From Devosia sp. Root685 (GTDB lineage Bacteria > Pseudomonadota > Alphaproteobacteria > Rhizobiales > Devosiaceae), in the NCBI RefSeq assembly GCF_001427875.1, contig NZ_LMHK01000003.1:310001-374000 (forward strand): a stretch of 64,000 bases of DNA, given 5' to 3'. Both the position numbers and the translations under genes were made by a program. The notes under the pieces are model-generated. The model saw only the letters and a list, made by a program, of their open reading frames with translations, had not been told where the DNA came from and did not search any database. Shown one piece after another: positions 25,872 to 35,360 of this stretch; position 1 is the first letter of the stretch, and each line of letters starts with the position of its first letter.

Positions 25872-26365
25872 GCGAGAACCAGGACTATATGACGGCCCTG
25901 ACCATCCGGCTCGAAGACGAGCTCTTTGCGGTCGAGGCAAGCCGGGTGCGCGAAATTCTCGATCTCGTGCCGATCACCGAAGTGCCGAGTGCGCGGGCAT
26001 TCGTCGGCGGGCTGATCAATGTGCGTGGCCGCGTCGTGCCGCTGGCCGATCTGCGGGTCATGTTCTGCATGGAACGGCCCGAGCCCGACGAGGATACGCG
26101 CATCGTCGTCATGGAAGTTGATATCGACGGCGAGCCCACCATTGCCGGCATTCTCGCCGACAAGGTGCACGATGTCACCGATATCGAAACCGCCTCGATC
26201 GAAGAGGCACCAAAGGTCGGCATGCGCTGGCGCCCCGAATTCGTCAAGGGCATCGGCAAGCGCAATGGCGGCTTCATCATCATCCCCGACATGGAGCGGA
26301 TTTTCGAAACATCGGGCGGCAGAAGTCCGTCCGCGGCAGCATCAGAAGAAAGGCCTGCATCGTGA
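25868..26365 (+). CDS. cheW: CheW adaptor protein (first copy)
   Basis: A 165-residue CheW domain that couples receptors to CheA in the membrane array. [24 protein letters not shown] opens the first barrel, then [17 protein letters not shown], and [20 protein letters not shown] closes the second. The C-terminal 20 residues are a Ser/Ala-rich tail. It overlaps cheA and the following MCP gene by 4 bases each, so these genes are translated in a chain. A second, divergent CheW is encoded at 32833. Confidence 0.94.
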   Translation: MSENQDYMTALTIRLEDELFAVEASRVREILDLVPITEVPSARAFVGGLINVRGRVVPLADLRVMFCMERPEPDEDTRIVVMEVDIDGEPTIAGILADKVHDVTDIETASIEEAPKVGMRWRPEFVKGIGKRNGGFIIIPDMERIFETSGGRSPSAAASEERPAS

Positions 26366-28446
26366 GATTGACCATCAAGACCAAACTCGCCGCGACTTTC
26401 GTGGTCGTGGTTGCCATGTCAGCCATCGGCATGTTCATGGGCATACAGAACCTCGCCGCGCTGAGCGGCTCCATGGAAGCCATGGTCGAGGGTAATGTCC
26501 AGCGCATCCAGATTGCCGCCGATATCAATGCCCGCACCTTGCGCGTCGCCCGGGACGAAAAGAACCTGATCCTGGCCTCGGACGAAACCGCGTTTGAGCA
26601 GTTTTCCGGCCAGATCGATACCGAAAAGACCGCCATAACCGCCCAGCTGACCCAGCTGCGCGACCTCTCGAGCGCCGAGGGCAAGCAGAAGGTCGAGGCT
26701 TTCCTTGAGGCCTGGAACGGCTATCTGGTCCAGCACGGCGAAGTCCACCGCCTTGCGAGCCTCAATTCCGATATCGTGGCGGGCGAGCGCATCAGCGCTG
26801 CCGGTGCTTTGCAACAGGACGCGCTCAACGGCCTTGAAGCCATCGAACGGCGTCTTGAAGCCGCGCTGTCGAGCGGCCAGGGCACGGATTTCGGCACCTA
26901 TGCCGCGCTCAAGGCGCTGGACGCGCAGATGCTCGTCATCTCGCGCGATATCCGCAATGTCATTCTGAGCATGAACGATCCGGCGGATCAGGCCGTCTAT
27001 GACGGTGAACTGGCCCAGAGCAAGGCCGCCCTGCTCGCCGCAATCGAGAACGTCTCCAAGGCGCTGCCCGCCAGCGACCGCGCGGCGTTCGCCGCCTATC
27101 AGCAAAAGGTAACGGCCTGGCTGAGCGGCGTCGAAGCGGCGGAAGTGGCGGCCCTCGAAAATGGCGATCACAAGGCAGCCGAACTGGCCAATGGCGCCGC
27201 CCGCGAGGCACGCCTGGTCTCGGTGGACGCCCTCAATGCCATCATCGAGCTCAATGACACGCAGATGCGGCAAGCCAATGCCGATGCCGATGCACTTTAC
27301 GAGCAGAGTCGCATGCTGCTGATCGCCCTGTTGGTCGGCTCGGCTGTGATCGCCGCTATCGCCGCCACCTGGATCGTCCTGTCGATTTCGCGGTCATTGT
27401 CGAGTGCCGTGTCGCTGGCCAATGAGGTCGCCGGCGGCGATCTCAATGCCACCGTCTCGATCAAGGGAGACGACGAAGTCGGCGACCTGATCAAGGCGCT
27501 CAACGCCATGACCGCAAAACTGCGCGAAGTGGTTGCCGAAGTGACCGCTGCGACCCGCAACGTCGCCGCGGGCAGCCAGGAAATGTCGGCCACGGCCGAA
27601 CAGCTGAGCCAGGGCGCCACCGAACAGGCGTCGTCCACGGAAGAAGCTTCCGCTTCGATGGAAGAAATGGCGTCCACGATCAAGCAGTCGGCAGACAATG
27701 CTTCTCAGACCGAAAAGATCGCGCGCCAGTCCGCTGCCGATGCGATCGCCTCGGGCGAAGCCGTCAATAACGCCGTCTCGGCCATGCAGACGATCGCTGA
27801 AAAGATTATGGTGGTGCAGGAAATCGCCCGCCAGACCGATCTCCTCGCGCTCAACGCCGCGGTGGAAGCGGCTCGTGCCGGTGAACATGGCCGCGGTTTT
27901 GCGGTGGTGGCGTCCGAGGTGAGAAAACTTGCCGAACGCAGCCAGGCTGCGGCGGCGGAAATCTCGACGCTCTCCGGCACGACCGTGAAGGCCGCGCAAT
28001 CGGCGGGCGAAATGCTCGGTAAACTGGTGCCCGATATTCAGCGCACGGCCGAACTGGTGGAAGAAATCTCCGCCGGCAGTCGCGAGCAGAACGCCGGTGC
28101 CGCCCAGATCAACACCGCCATCCAGCAGCTCGACAAGGTGACCCAGCAGAACACCTCTGCGGCCGAGGAAATGTCCTCGACGGCGGAAGAACTGGCGAGC
28201 CAGGCCGAGCAGCTTCAGGCCGCGATCAGCTACTTCCGGCTCGACGCCACCTCGGCGGCCGCCCTCCATGCCGCGCCGCCGGCCAAGAAGGCAAAGCGCG
28301 ATCTGCGCTCGGCCGTCATGGCCTCGGCCCCGCACATGAGCAAGACACCTGCCCGCGCCAAGGCCAATTCAGGCGGGTTCGATCTCAATCTTGAAGGGGC
28401 TTCGGACGACCTCGACGACGAGTTCTCTCGTCGCGGCGCCGCCTGA
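26362..28446 (+). CDS. Methyl-accepting chemotaxis protein, one HAMP
   Basis: 694 residues, starting at GTG overlapping the cheW stop. TM1 is at about residues 10-32, followed by a long helical periplasmic region (35-310) that is closer in size to a helical bimodular (HBM) sensor than to a simple four-helix bundle, then TM2 at 313-335 ([22 protein letters not shown]) and one HAMP. The signalling hairpin has the tip [20 protein letters not shown] and [18 protein letters not shown]. The C-terminal tail holds a basic stretch, ASAPHMS and [20 protein letters not shown], shared with the next two receptors. Confidence 0.95.
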   Translation: MRLTIKTKLAATFVVVVAMSAIGMFMGIQNLAALSGSMEAMVEGNVQRIQIAADINARTLRVARDEKNLILASDETAFEQFSGQIDTEKTAITAQLTQLRDLSSAEGKQKVEAFLEAWNGYLVQHGEVHRLASLNSDIVAGERISAAGALQQDALNGLEAIERRLEAALSSGQGTDFGTYAALKALDAQMLVISRDIRNVILSMNDPADQAVYDGELAQSKAALLAAIENVSKALPASDRAAFAAYQQKVTAWLSGVEAAEVAALENGDHKAAELANGAAREARLVSVDALNAIIELNDTQMRQANADADALYEQSRMLLIALLVGSAVIAAIAATWIVLSISRSLSSAVSLANEVAGGDLNATVSIKGDDEVGDLIKALNAMTAKLREVVAEVTAATRNVAAGSQEMSATAEQLSQGATEQASSTEEASASMEEMASTIKQSADNASQTEKIARQSAADAIASGEAVNNAVSAMQTIAEKIMVVQEIARQTDLLALNAAVEAARAGEHGRGFAVVASEVRKLAERSQAAAAEISTLSGTTVKAAQSAGEMLGKLVPDIQRTAELVEEISAGSREQNAGAAQINTAIQQLDKVTQQNTSAAEEMSSTAEELASQAEQLQAAISYFRLDATSAAALHAAPPAKKAKRDLRSAVMASAPHMSKTPARAKANSGGFDLNLEGASDDLDDEFSRRGAA
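27577..28238 (+). repeat. 662-base receptor signalling module, one of three near-identical copies
   Basis: The segment from CAGGAAATGTCGGCCACG to TACTTCCG recurs at 30002-30663 and 31963-32624, each exactly 662 bases without indels. Identity is high at the nucleotide level, including long runs with the same synonymous codons, while the flanking sensor regions differ. This fits recent duplication or gene conversion among the three receptors. Confidence 0.85.
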
Positions 28447-28549
28447 AACTAATACCTGAACCACGGATGTCGCGGTGGACGACGCGGCATCCCACGACGA
28501 TCGCTGGAAGGCGACGCAATATCGATCTGCCTAGAAGGGGCGCTATACT

Positions 28550-30859
28550 ATGAGAATAACCATCAAGGCCAAGCTGGCGGCGACCTTCGCGGTAGTCGTG
28601 GCACTTTCGGCCGGTAGCATGCTGATCGCGATTCAGAACCTCGGCCAGCTCAATGCCTCGCTCGAAACCATCGTCAACACCCGTGCAGCCAACTCCATGT
28701 CCATGTCCGAGTTGCAAGCCAGCATGGAGGCCATGGGGTCGCGTACCCGCGCTCTGATCCTGACCGACGATCCCGCCGAAGTCGCCAATTATGTCGCGCT
28801 GGTGGAAGAAAGCCACGCCGAGGCCATCGACGACATCAACACCTTGCGCGGCAATGTCACCGATGCCGCGGAAATTGCCGACCTCAACCTCTTCATCGCC
28901 AAGTTCGATGAATATTGGAGTGCGGTGAAGGACGCGGAAGAGCCCGCCCAGATCAATAGCGACACGCAGGCGCTGGCGATTAGCCGCAGCGAAGGCAGCG
29001 GCGCTCTGGGCAAGGTCGAAGACAGCATGGGCGCGCTCAAGAAGGTCCTCGCCAACCGCGTCGCGAGCGGGGATGTGCCGGTATTCTCCGCCTATCAGCA
29101 GGCCTCGGACATGTTCCTCACCATGACGGACATCTTCCGCCAGCAGCGCAATATCCTGCTCGCCTCCTCTGACCCGCAATTGCAGGAACAATGGCACGCC
29201 GACTATCTCGAGGGCCTTGCCTCCATCGCCCAACAGATGCCGGTCCTTGCCCGCTCGATTCCGGCCAGCGAGACCACGCTCCTCAACACGGCCGAGGCCG
29301 CCTATGGTGAAATGGTCGCGGCCATGGACAAGGCCGTGGCCATGAGCATGACCCGCGCCGACCTTCTCGCGGCGAGCCGTGTCGATGCGGCCAATACGGT
29401 CCGCATCGAGGCGACTGCCATGCTGCAGGCCATGATCGATCATAACCGTGCGCTTCTCACCGGAGCAGCGACCGAAGCTGATGCAACCTATCAGAACAGC
29501 ATGGTCCTGCTGATCGGCCTCTTGATCGGTTCGGCTGTGATCGCCGGTATTGCCGCCACCTGGATCGTCATGGGCATCAGCCGTGGCCTCAATCGCGTCA
29601 AGCAGGTCGTCAACGGCGTTGCTATCGGCGATCTCGATCAGCGCGTCGACATCAAGAGCGATGACGAAATCAAGGATCTCGTCGACACCGTCAATGTCAT
29701 GACCGACAATCTGCGCGCTTCGGCAGCAGTCGTTGATCAGGTGGCCTATGGCGACCTTTCGGCCAAGCCCAAGGTATTGTCCGACAAGGACGTGCTCGGG
29801 CTTGCCATGCAGCGCATGGTCGAAGGGCTCAGCGCCTCGGCCACGGTTGCCGAAAAGATCGCCGCCGGCGACCTCACCGTCGAACCGCGCCGCCTTTCGG
29901 ACAAGGATACCTTGGGTATTGCGCTCGAGCAGATGGTCGAAAAACTGCGCGACGTGATTGCCGATGCCATTACCTCGGCCAACAATGTTTCGGCCGGCGC
30001 CCAGGAAATGTCGGCCACGGCCGAACAGCTGAGCCAGGGCGCCACCGAACAGGCATCCTCGACCGAAGAAGCCTCCGCTTCGATGGAAGAAATGGCCTCC
30101 ACCATCAAGCAGTCGGCCGACAATGCGAGCCAGACCGAAAAGATCGCGCGCCAGTCCGCTGCCGATGCGATTGCCTCGGGCGAAGCGGTCAATAATGCCG
30201 TTGCTGCCATGGAAACCATCGCGCAGAAAATCATGGTCGTGCAGGAAATCGCCCGCCAGACCGATCTCCTTGCGCTCAACGCCGCGGTGGAAGCCGCTCG
30301 TGCCGGCGAACATGGTCGCGGATTTGCCGTCGTGGCTTCGGAAGTTCGCAAGCTTGCAGAACGCTCGCAGGCTGCTGCTGCCGAAATTTCGACCCTCTCC
30401 GGCACAACGGTGAAGGCCGCGCAGTCGGCGGGCGAAATGCTTTCGAAACTGGTGCCCGATATCCAGCGCACGGCGGAACTGGTGGAAGAAATCTCCGCCG
30501 GCAGCCGCGAGCAGAATGTTGGCGCGGCCCAGATCAATACCGCCATCCAGCAGCTCGACAAGGTGACCCAGCAGAACACCTCGGCGGCCGAGGAAATGTC
30601 CTCGACCTCCGAAGAGCTGGCGAGCCAGGCCGATCAGTTGCAGGCAGCGATCAGCTACTTCCGCCTCAATGCGACGGCAACGGCTGCGGCCCGCAAGCCC
30701 GCACTCAAGCGCGATATTCGCGCCGCTGTTGCCGCCTCCGCTCCGCACATGAGCGCTTCGGCCAGCCGTTCCAAGGCGGGTGGCGGTGGTTTCGACCTCG
30801 AACTCGACGGCGCTTCGGACGATCTCGACAGCGAGTTCTCCCGCGCCGGCGCAGCGTAA
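28550..30859 (+). CDS. Methyl-accepting chemotaxis protein, three HAMP modules
   Basis: 769 residues. TM1 is at about 9-31, a helical periplasmic sensor spans 35-315, and TM2 is [21 protein letters not shown] near 316-338. Three HAMP-like units follow in tandem: the first ends [17 protein letters not shown], the second is [21 protein letters not shown], the third [21 protein letters not shown]. The signalling domain is nearly identical to its neighbours. The tail ends [24 protein letters not shown]. Poly-HAMP receptors usually change signal gain or polarity; here the extra units are the main difference from the upstream receptor. Confidence 0.94.
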   Translation: MRITIKAKLAATFAVVVALSAGSMLIAIQNLGQLNASLETIVNTRAANSMSMSELQASMEAMGSRTRALILTDDPAEVANYVALVEESHAEAIDDINTLRGNVTDAAEIADLNLFIAKFDEYWSAVKDAEEPAQINSDTQALAISRSEGSGALGKVEDSMGALKKVLANRVASGDVPVFSAYQQASDMFLTMTDIFRQQRNILLASSDPQLQEQWHADYLEGLASIAQQMPVLARSIPASETTLLNTAEAAYGEMVAAMDKAVAMSMTRADLLAASRVDAANTVRIEATAMLQAMIDHNRALLTGAATEADATYQNSMVLLIGLLIGSAVIAGIAATWIVMGISRGLNRVKQVVNGVAIGDLDQRVDIKSDDEIKDLVDTVNVMTDNLRASAAVVDQVAYGDLSAKPKVLSDKDVLGLAMQRMVEGLSASATVAEKIAAGDLTVEPRRLSDKDTLGIALEQMVEKLRDVIADAITSANNVSAGAQEMSATAEQLSQGATEQASSTEEASASMEEMASTIKQSADNASQTEKIARQSAADAIASGEAVNNAVAAMETIAQKIMVVQEIARQTDLLALNAAVEAARAGEHGRGFAVVASEVRKLAERSQAAAAEISTLSGTTVKAAQSAGEMLSKLVPDIQRTAELVEEISAGSREQNVGAAQINTAIQQLDKVTQQNTSAAEEMSSTSEELASQADQLQAAISYFRLNATATAAARKPALKRDIRAAVAASAPHMSASASRSKAGGGGFDLELDGASDDLDSEFSRAGAA

Positions 30860-30914
30860 CGGCACTGAGGGATAGAAGTCCTTCGCGTCCTTTGCCGATA
30901 CGCAACGCTTCAAA

Positions 30915-30943
30915 TTGGGGGCCGGACTTGCGCCCGACCCCAA
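30915..30943 (+). other. Stem-loop between the second and third receptor genes
   Basis: TTGGGG and CCCCAA pair across a 17-base centre that is itself partly self-complementary (CCGG/CCCG). It lies in a 158-base gap and may act in mRNA processing or partial termination within the operon. Confidence 0.4.
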
Positions 30944-31017
30944 AGCAACCCGCCGGCTTTGCCGGTAACAAGATGAGTAAGGGACGCAGGAGCGTCTTCG
31001 GACAAGGACGATCTCGA

Positions 31018-32820
31018 ATGAGATTCACTATCAAATTGAAACTTGGCCTGGCCTTTGCCGCGGTCATTCTGATTTCGGGCCTGATGACGGCCTTCTCGAT
31101 CTCCAATCTCGGATCGCTCAACGATGCGATCACCCGGCTTGTCGATGGTCCGGCGGCCAATCTGCGGGAATCGAACGACCTCGCCAATGCGGTGCTGCTG
31201 GCCACCCGCGCCGAGAAGAATCTCATCATGAACGGCAATGCCTCGGAAATTGCCGGCTATGTCGATACCGTCCTGACCAATCGCGGCGAAATCGAGCCCC
31301 TGCTTGCCAATCTCGAGCAGGACACCGATCCCACGATCCGCGAAAAAGCGTCGGCCTTCCGTCAGCTGCTGCCGCGCTGGATCTCGCTGCAGGACCAGAT
31401 CCTCAATCTGGGCAAGCAGAACACCACCGAATCCAATGCGCGCGCTGCCGCCCTTTCCATGGGCGAGGGGGCCGAGGTCAATAATGCCATGATCGGGCTG
31501 CTCGACGACCTCAATGGTCTCGTCACCGAAGACATGGCCGTGATGGATCAGGAAACCAACGTTCAGTACGAAAACTCGCGCAGCATGCTGTTTGCGGCCA
31601 CCGGCCTGACGCTGGTGCTCTCGATCGCCGTGGCTGTCTGGATCTCCATGAGCATCAGCGCCGGTCTCCGCCGCGCCATCAGCCTCGCTGACGCCATCAG
31701 CATTGGCGATCTCAACCAGAAGATCGAACACAAGGCGAATGACGAAATCCGCGATCTCGCCAATTCGCTCACGGTCATGACCGACAACCTGCGCGCCTCG
31801 GCCACCATTGCCGACCAGATCGCCGGGGGCGACCTGACGGTCGAGCCCAAGCGGCTCTCGGAGAAGGATACGCTGGGCATGGCGCTCGAGCGCATGGTCG
31901 AAAAACTGCGCGAAGTGATCGCCGACGCCATTGCCTCGGCCAACAATGTTTCTGCCGGTGCTCAGGAAATGTCGGCCACGGCCGAACAGCTGAGCCAGGG
32001 CGCAACCGAACAGGCGTCCTCGACCGAAGAGGCGTCCGCTTCGATGGAAGAAATGGCCTCCACGATCAAGCAGTCCGCTGACAATGCCAGCCAGACCGAA
32101 AAGATCGCCCGACAGTCCGCTGCCGATGCCATCGCTTCGGGCCAGGCTGTGACCAATGCGGTCAGCGCCATGGAAACCATCGCTGAAAAGATCATGGTGG
32201 TGCAGGAAATCGCCCGCCAGACCGATCTCCTCGCTCTTAACGCAGCAGTGGAAGCGGCTCGTGCCGGCGAACATGGGCGCGGTTTTGCGGTGGTGGCGTC
32301 CGAGGTGAGAAAACTTGCTGAACGTTCGCAGGCTGCGGCGGCGGAAATCTCGACGCTGTCGGGGACGACTGTGAAGGCCGCGCAATCGGCCGGCGAAATG
32401 CTCGGCAAGCTCGTGCCTGATATTCAGCGCACGGCGGAACTGGTGGAAGAAATCTCCGCCGGCAGCCGCGAACAGAATGCCGGTGCCGCCCAGATCAACA
32501 CCGCCATTCAGCAGCTCGACAAGGTGACCCAGCAAAACACCTCGGCGGCCGAGGAAATGTCGGCAACCGCGGAAGAACTGGCAAGCCAGTCCGAACAGCT
32601 CCAGACCGCGATCAGCTACTTCCGTCTCGGCACTGCCGCGACCGCCAAGCTGGCAGCGGCACCCAGGGCCAAGCGCGATTTCAAGGCCGCCGTCATGGCC
32701 TCGGCGCCGCACATGCACAAGGCGGCCGGCCGGACCAAGGCCAATGCCGGCGGCTTCGACCTGTCGCTCGATAGCGCTTCGGACGAAATCGACGAAGGCT
32801 TCACCCGTATCTCTGCCTGA
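31018..32820 (+). CDS. Methyl-accepting chemotaxis protein, two HAMP modules
   Basis: 600 residues. ATG 31018 is chosen because AAGGA is 9 bases upstream and the TM1 segment ([22 protein letters not shown]) starts there; the open frame runs 42 codons further up through a stem-loop. The periplasmic part (about 35-190) has four-helix-bundle size, shorter than in the two upstream receptors. TM2 is near 192-212. Two HAMP units follow ([19 protein letters not shown] and [21 protein letters not shown]), then the shared signalling domain and a tail ending [23 protein letters not shown]. Confidence 0.94.
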   Translation: MRFTIKLKLGLAFAAVILISGLMTAFSISNLGSLNDAITRLVDGPAANLRESNDLANAVLLATRAEKNLIMNGNASEIAGYVDTVLTNRGEIEPLLANLEQDTDPTIREKASAFRQLLPRWISLQDQILNLGKQNTTESNARAAALSMGEGAEVNNAMIGLLDDLNGLVTEDMAVMDQETNVQYENSRSMLFAATGLTLVLSIAVAVWISMSISAGLRRAISLADAISIGDLNQKIEHKANDEIRDLANSLTVMTDNLRASATIADQIAGGDLTVEPKRLSEKDTLGMALERMVEKLREVIADAIASANNVSAGAQEMSATAEQLSQGATEQASSTEEASASMEEMASTIKQSADNASQTEKIARQSAADAIASGQAVTNAVSAMETIAEKIMVVQEIARQTDLLALNAAVEAARAGEHGRGFAVVASEVRKLAERSQAAAAEISTLSGTTVKAAQSAGEMLGKLVPDIQRTAELVEEISAGSREQNAGAAQINTAIQQLDKVTQQNTSAAEEMSATAEELASQSEQLQTAISYFRLGTAATAKLAAAPRAKRDFKAAVMASAPHMHKAAGRTKANAGGFDLSLDSASDEIDEGFTRISA

Positions 32821-32832
32821 CAAGAGGGTACC

Positions 32833-33294
32833 ATGGCTGACCACAATCAATATGTGACCCTGGGCGTGGCGGAGGAACTCTTCGCCGCCCCCGTCACCAA
32901 GGTGCAGGAAATCCTCGACATGCGCGTCATTTCGCGCCTGCCGCGGGCTCCGGACAATTTTCTCGGCATCATCGATGTGCGGGGGCAGGGCGTGCCGGTG
33001 CTCGACCTACGGCTGACGCTCGGCATGGAGCCCGCGGCGGACACCGAGACGACGCGCATCGTCGTGCTGTCGGTGAATAGTGCGGCGGGTCCGGTAACGC
33101 TGGGCCTTCGTGCCGACCGCGTTTTTGAGGTGACGGTGCTCGATAGCGAGACGCTCGATCCGCCGCCGAGCTTCAATGCGCGTTGGCAGGATCACTGCAT
33201 CGAGGGCATCGGCCGGCGCAATGGCGCCTTCGTGACGGTGCTCGATCTCGACAAGCTCCTGGGTGAGGGGGCTATGGCCCTCTCGGCCGCCTGA
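32833..33294 (+). CDS. cheW: CheW adaptor protein (second copy)
   Basis: A 153-residue CheW domain (YVTLGVAEELFAAPVTKVQEIL, then LGIIDVRGQGVPVLDLR, closing with CIEGIGRRNGAFVTVLDLDKLL). It resembles the first CheW only at family level, so it is an old paralogue, not a recent duplicate. It follows the third receptor by 12 bases. Two CheW types within one operon allow mixed receptor-kinase arrays. Confidence 0.93.
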   Translation: MADHNQYVTLGVAEELFAAPVTKVQEILDMRVISRLPRAPDNFLGIIDVRGQGVPVLDLRLTLGMEPAADTETTRIVVLSVNSAAGPVTLGLRADRVFEVTVLDSETLDPPPSFNARWQDHCIEGIGRRNGAFVTVLDLDKLLGEGAMALSAA

Positions 33295-33349
33295 ACATTT
33301 CCGACCCGCGCTTTGTTTGGCGCGGGCCCCTCTCCCCCTGGAGACCAGT

Positions 33350-34228
33350 GTGGCTTTATTAGCGCGTGCCCCAATTGTTGAAACCGATGGCGAAGACCAT
33401 CTCAGCCATACCGATTTTGCCAAGATTTCGGCGCTGATCGGGTCCGAGGCGGGCATCCGCCTGCCGCCAGCCAAGCGCCTGATGGTGGAAGGCCGGTTGC
33501 GCCGGCGCCTCCGCGCCTTGCAGATCGAAACCTTCGATAGCTATTGCGACTATGTTTTCCGCCGTGATGGGCTCAAGGCCGAATTGCCGTTTCTCATCAA
33601 TGTGGTGACCACCAACAAGACGGACTTCTTCCGCGAGCCCGAGCATTTCGAATTGATGCGCTCGCGGATGGTGCCCGAACTGCTGGCGGCGCGGGATGGC
33701 GAGCGCAATCCGGTGCTTAAAATCTGGAGCGCCGCCTCTTCGACCGGGGCGGAGGCGTTTACCTGCGCCATGGTTCTGGCCGACATGGCCAAGGCACAGC
33801 GCAATTTCCGCTTCTCGATCCTTGGCACCGATATTTCGACCGATGTGCTCGATCACGGCCGGCGCGCGGTCTATCCCGCCGAACAGATCGTGCCCGTGCC
33901 CCAGTCGATGCAGGCGCAATATCTGATGTGGTCGCGCAAGGCCGGCCTGCGGCCCGATGTGCGCATCGTGCCTGAATTGCGGCGCCTCGTGCAGTTTCAC
34001 CGGCTCAACCTGATGGATGAAAAATATCCCTTCGACCGGGATGTCGACATCATTCTCCTCAGGAATGTGCTGATCTATTTCGACAAGGCGGACCAGGCCA
34101 AGGTGATCAGCCGGCTCGTTGGCCACTTGCGGCCCGGCGGTTATCTACTTCTTGGTCATTCCGAGTCCATGATCGGCACGTCGATCCCCGTCCGGCAGGT
34201 TGCGCCGGCCGTCTTCCAGCGCGTGTGA
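33350..34228 (+). CDS. cheR: Chemotaxis protein methyltransferase CheR
   Basis: A 292-residue SAM-dependent methyltransferase that methylates receptor glutamates. The N-terminal helical domain (FAKISALIGSEAGIRLPPAKRLMVEGRLRRRL) is followed by the SAM-binding fold with LKIWSAASSTGAEAFTCAM, ILGTDISTDVLDHGRRAVY and DIILLRNVLIYFD. GTG 33350 is chosen, with GGAG 6 bases before it; the longer open frame begins inside cheW. No TPR or pentapeptide-binding extension is visible, so any receptor tether would bind the core domain. Confidence 0.95.
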   Translation: MALLARAPIVETDGEDHLSHTDFAKISALIGSEAGIRLPPAKRLMVEGRLRRRLRALQIETFDSYCDYVFRRDGLKAELPFLINVVTTNKTDFFREPEHFELMRSRMVPELLAARDGERNPVLKIWSAASSTGAEAFTCAMVLADMAKAQRNFRFSILGTDISTDVLDHGRRAVYPAEQIVPVPQSMQAQYLMWSRKAGLRPDVRIVPELRRLVQFHRLNLMDEKYPFDRDVDIILLRNVLIYFDKADQAKVISRLVGHLRPGGYLLLGHSESMIGTSIPVRQVAPAVFQRV

Positions 34229-34241
34229 GAGCTGACTAGTC

Positions 34242-35360
34242 ATGAGTAAGATCCGCGTGCTGATCGTTGATGACAGCGCCTCGGTCCGCACTACGCTGAG
34301 CGAAATCATCGCCGCCGACCCTGACCTTGAGGTCATGGCGACGGCGGCCGACCCCTATGTAGCGGTCGAAAAAATCCGGCACGAAGTGCCCGACGTGATT
34401 TTCCTCGATGTGGAAATGCCGCGCATGGACGGCCTGACCTTTTTAAGAAAGATCATGTCGCAGCGCCCGATCCCGGTCGTTATCTGTTCGGGCCTCGCGC
34501 AAGCGGGCTCCGATACGCTGATGCAGTGCATGGAAGCCGGCGCCGTCGATGTCGTGACCAAGCCCCGCGTCGATACCGCCCAATTCCTGCAAGAGTCGCG
34601 CATGCGCATCTGCGACGCCGCCAAGGCGGCCGCGCATGCCAAGATGAAGGGCCTCAAAAAGGCCGCGCCCGAATTGAAGGTGGAAGCCAAGCTGACCGCC
34701 GACGCCGTGATGCCGCCGATTTCGGACACGCGCCGCGATAGCCTGATCGCGCGCCTGCCGGTGACCGAGCCGATCGTTGCGATCGGGGCTTCGACGGGCG
34801 GCACCGAGGCCCTGCGTCAGGTGCTGGAGGAATTGCCCGCAGGCAGTCCGGCCATTCTGATCGTCCAGCACATGCCCGAAAAATTCACCGGTGCCTTTGC
34901 CCGCCGGCTCGACACCACCTGCGCCATCACCGTCAAGGAAGCGGAAGATGGCGACCTGGTGATCCCAGGCCGGGCGCTGATCGCGCCGGGCAATGTGCAT
35001 ATGCAACTCGTGCGCAACGGCCCGCGCTATACGGTGAAAATCGTCGAGGGCCCGCATGTGTCGCGCCATCGGCCATCCGTCGACGTGCTGTTCCGCTCGA
35101 CTGCGCAGGCGGCGGGGCGCAATGCGCTGGGCATGATCCTGACCGGCATGGGCGATGATGGCGCGCGCGGACTTCTCGAAATGCGGCAGATGGGTAGCCC
35201 GACCGTCGCCCAGGACGAAGAGAGCAGCGTCGTCTTCGGCATGCCCAAGGAAGCCATTCAGCGCGGCGCCGCCGTGCGCGTATTGCCCCTTTCTCGCATG
35301 GCGACGGAGATCGTCGCCTTTGCCCGTAACGCTCCAAAACCAACCGGAGGCATGGCATGA
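34242..35360 (+). CDS. cheB: Protein-glutamate methylesterase CheB
   Basis: 372 residues. The N-terminal receiver has Asp10-Asp11 and phospho-Asp56 ([11 protein letters not shown]). A charged linker ([17 protein letters not shown]) joins it to the methylesterase/deamidase domain, which holds [10 protein letters not shown] with the catalytic Ser, [16 protein letters not shown] with His and [11 protein letters not shown] with Asp. It reverses CheR action when phosphorylated by CheA. With no cheD gene in the operon, CheB is the only visible deamidase. It overlaps the last gene by 4 bases. Confidence 0.96.
   Translation: MSKIRVLIVDDSASVRTTLSEIIAADPDLEVMATAADPYVAVEKIRHEVPDVIFLDVEMPRMDGLTFLRKIMSQRPIPVVICSGLAQAGSDTLMQCMEAGAVDVVTKPRVDTAQFLQESRMRICDAAKAAAHAKMKGLKKAAPELKVEAKLTADAVMPPISDTRRDSLIARLPVTEPIVAIGASTGGTEALRQVLEELPAGSPAILIVQHMPEKFTGAFARRLDTTCAITVKEAEDGDLVIPGRALIAPGNVHMQLVRNGPRYTVKIVEGPHVSRHRPSVDVLFRSTAQAAGRNALGMILTGMGDDGARGLLEMRQMGSPTVAQDEESSVVFGMPKEAIQRGAAVRVLPLSRMATEIVAFARNAPKPTGGMA

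Noticed and set aside
28385..30943. 852-codon open frame on the minus strand opposite the second receptor gene
   Set aside because: It mirrors a clear MCP on the plus strand; high GC at third positions keeps the opposite frame open. Its translation is Gly/Arg/His-rich with no domain and no ribosome binding site.
30910..32850. 646-codon open frame opposite the third receptor gene
   Set aside because: Same mirror effect; its sequence repeats that of 28385-30943 because the receptors share the 662-base module.
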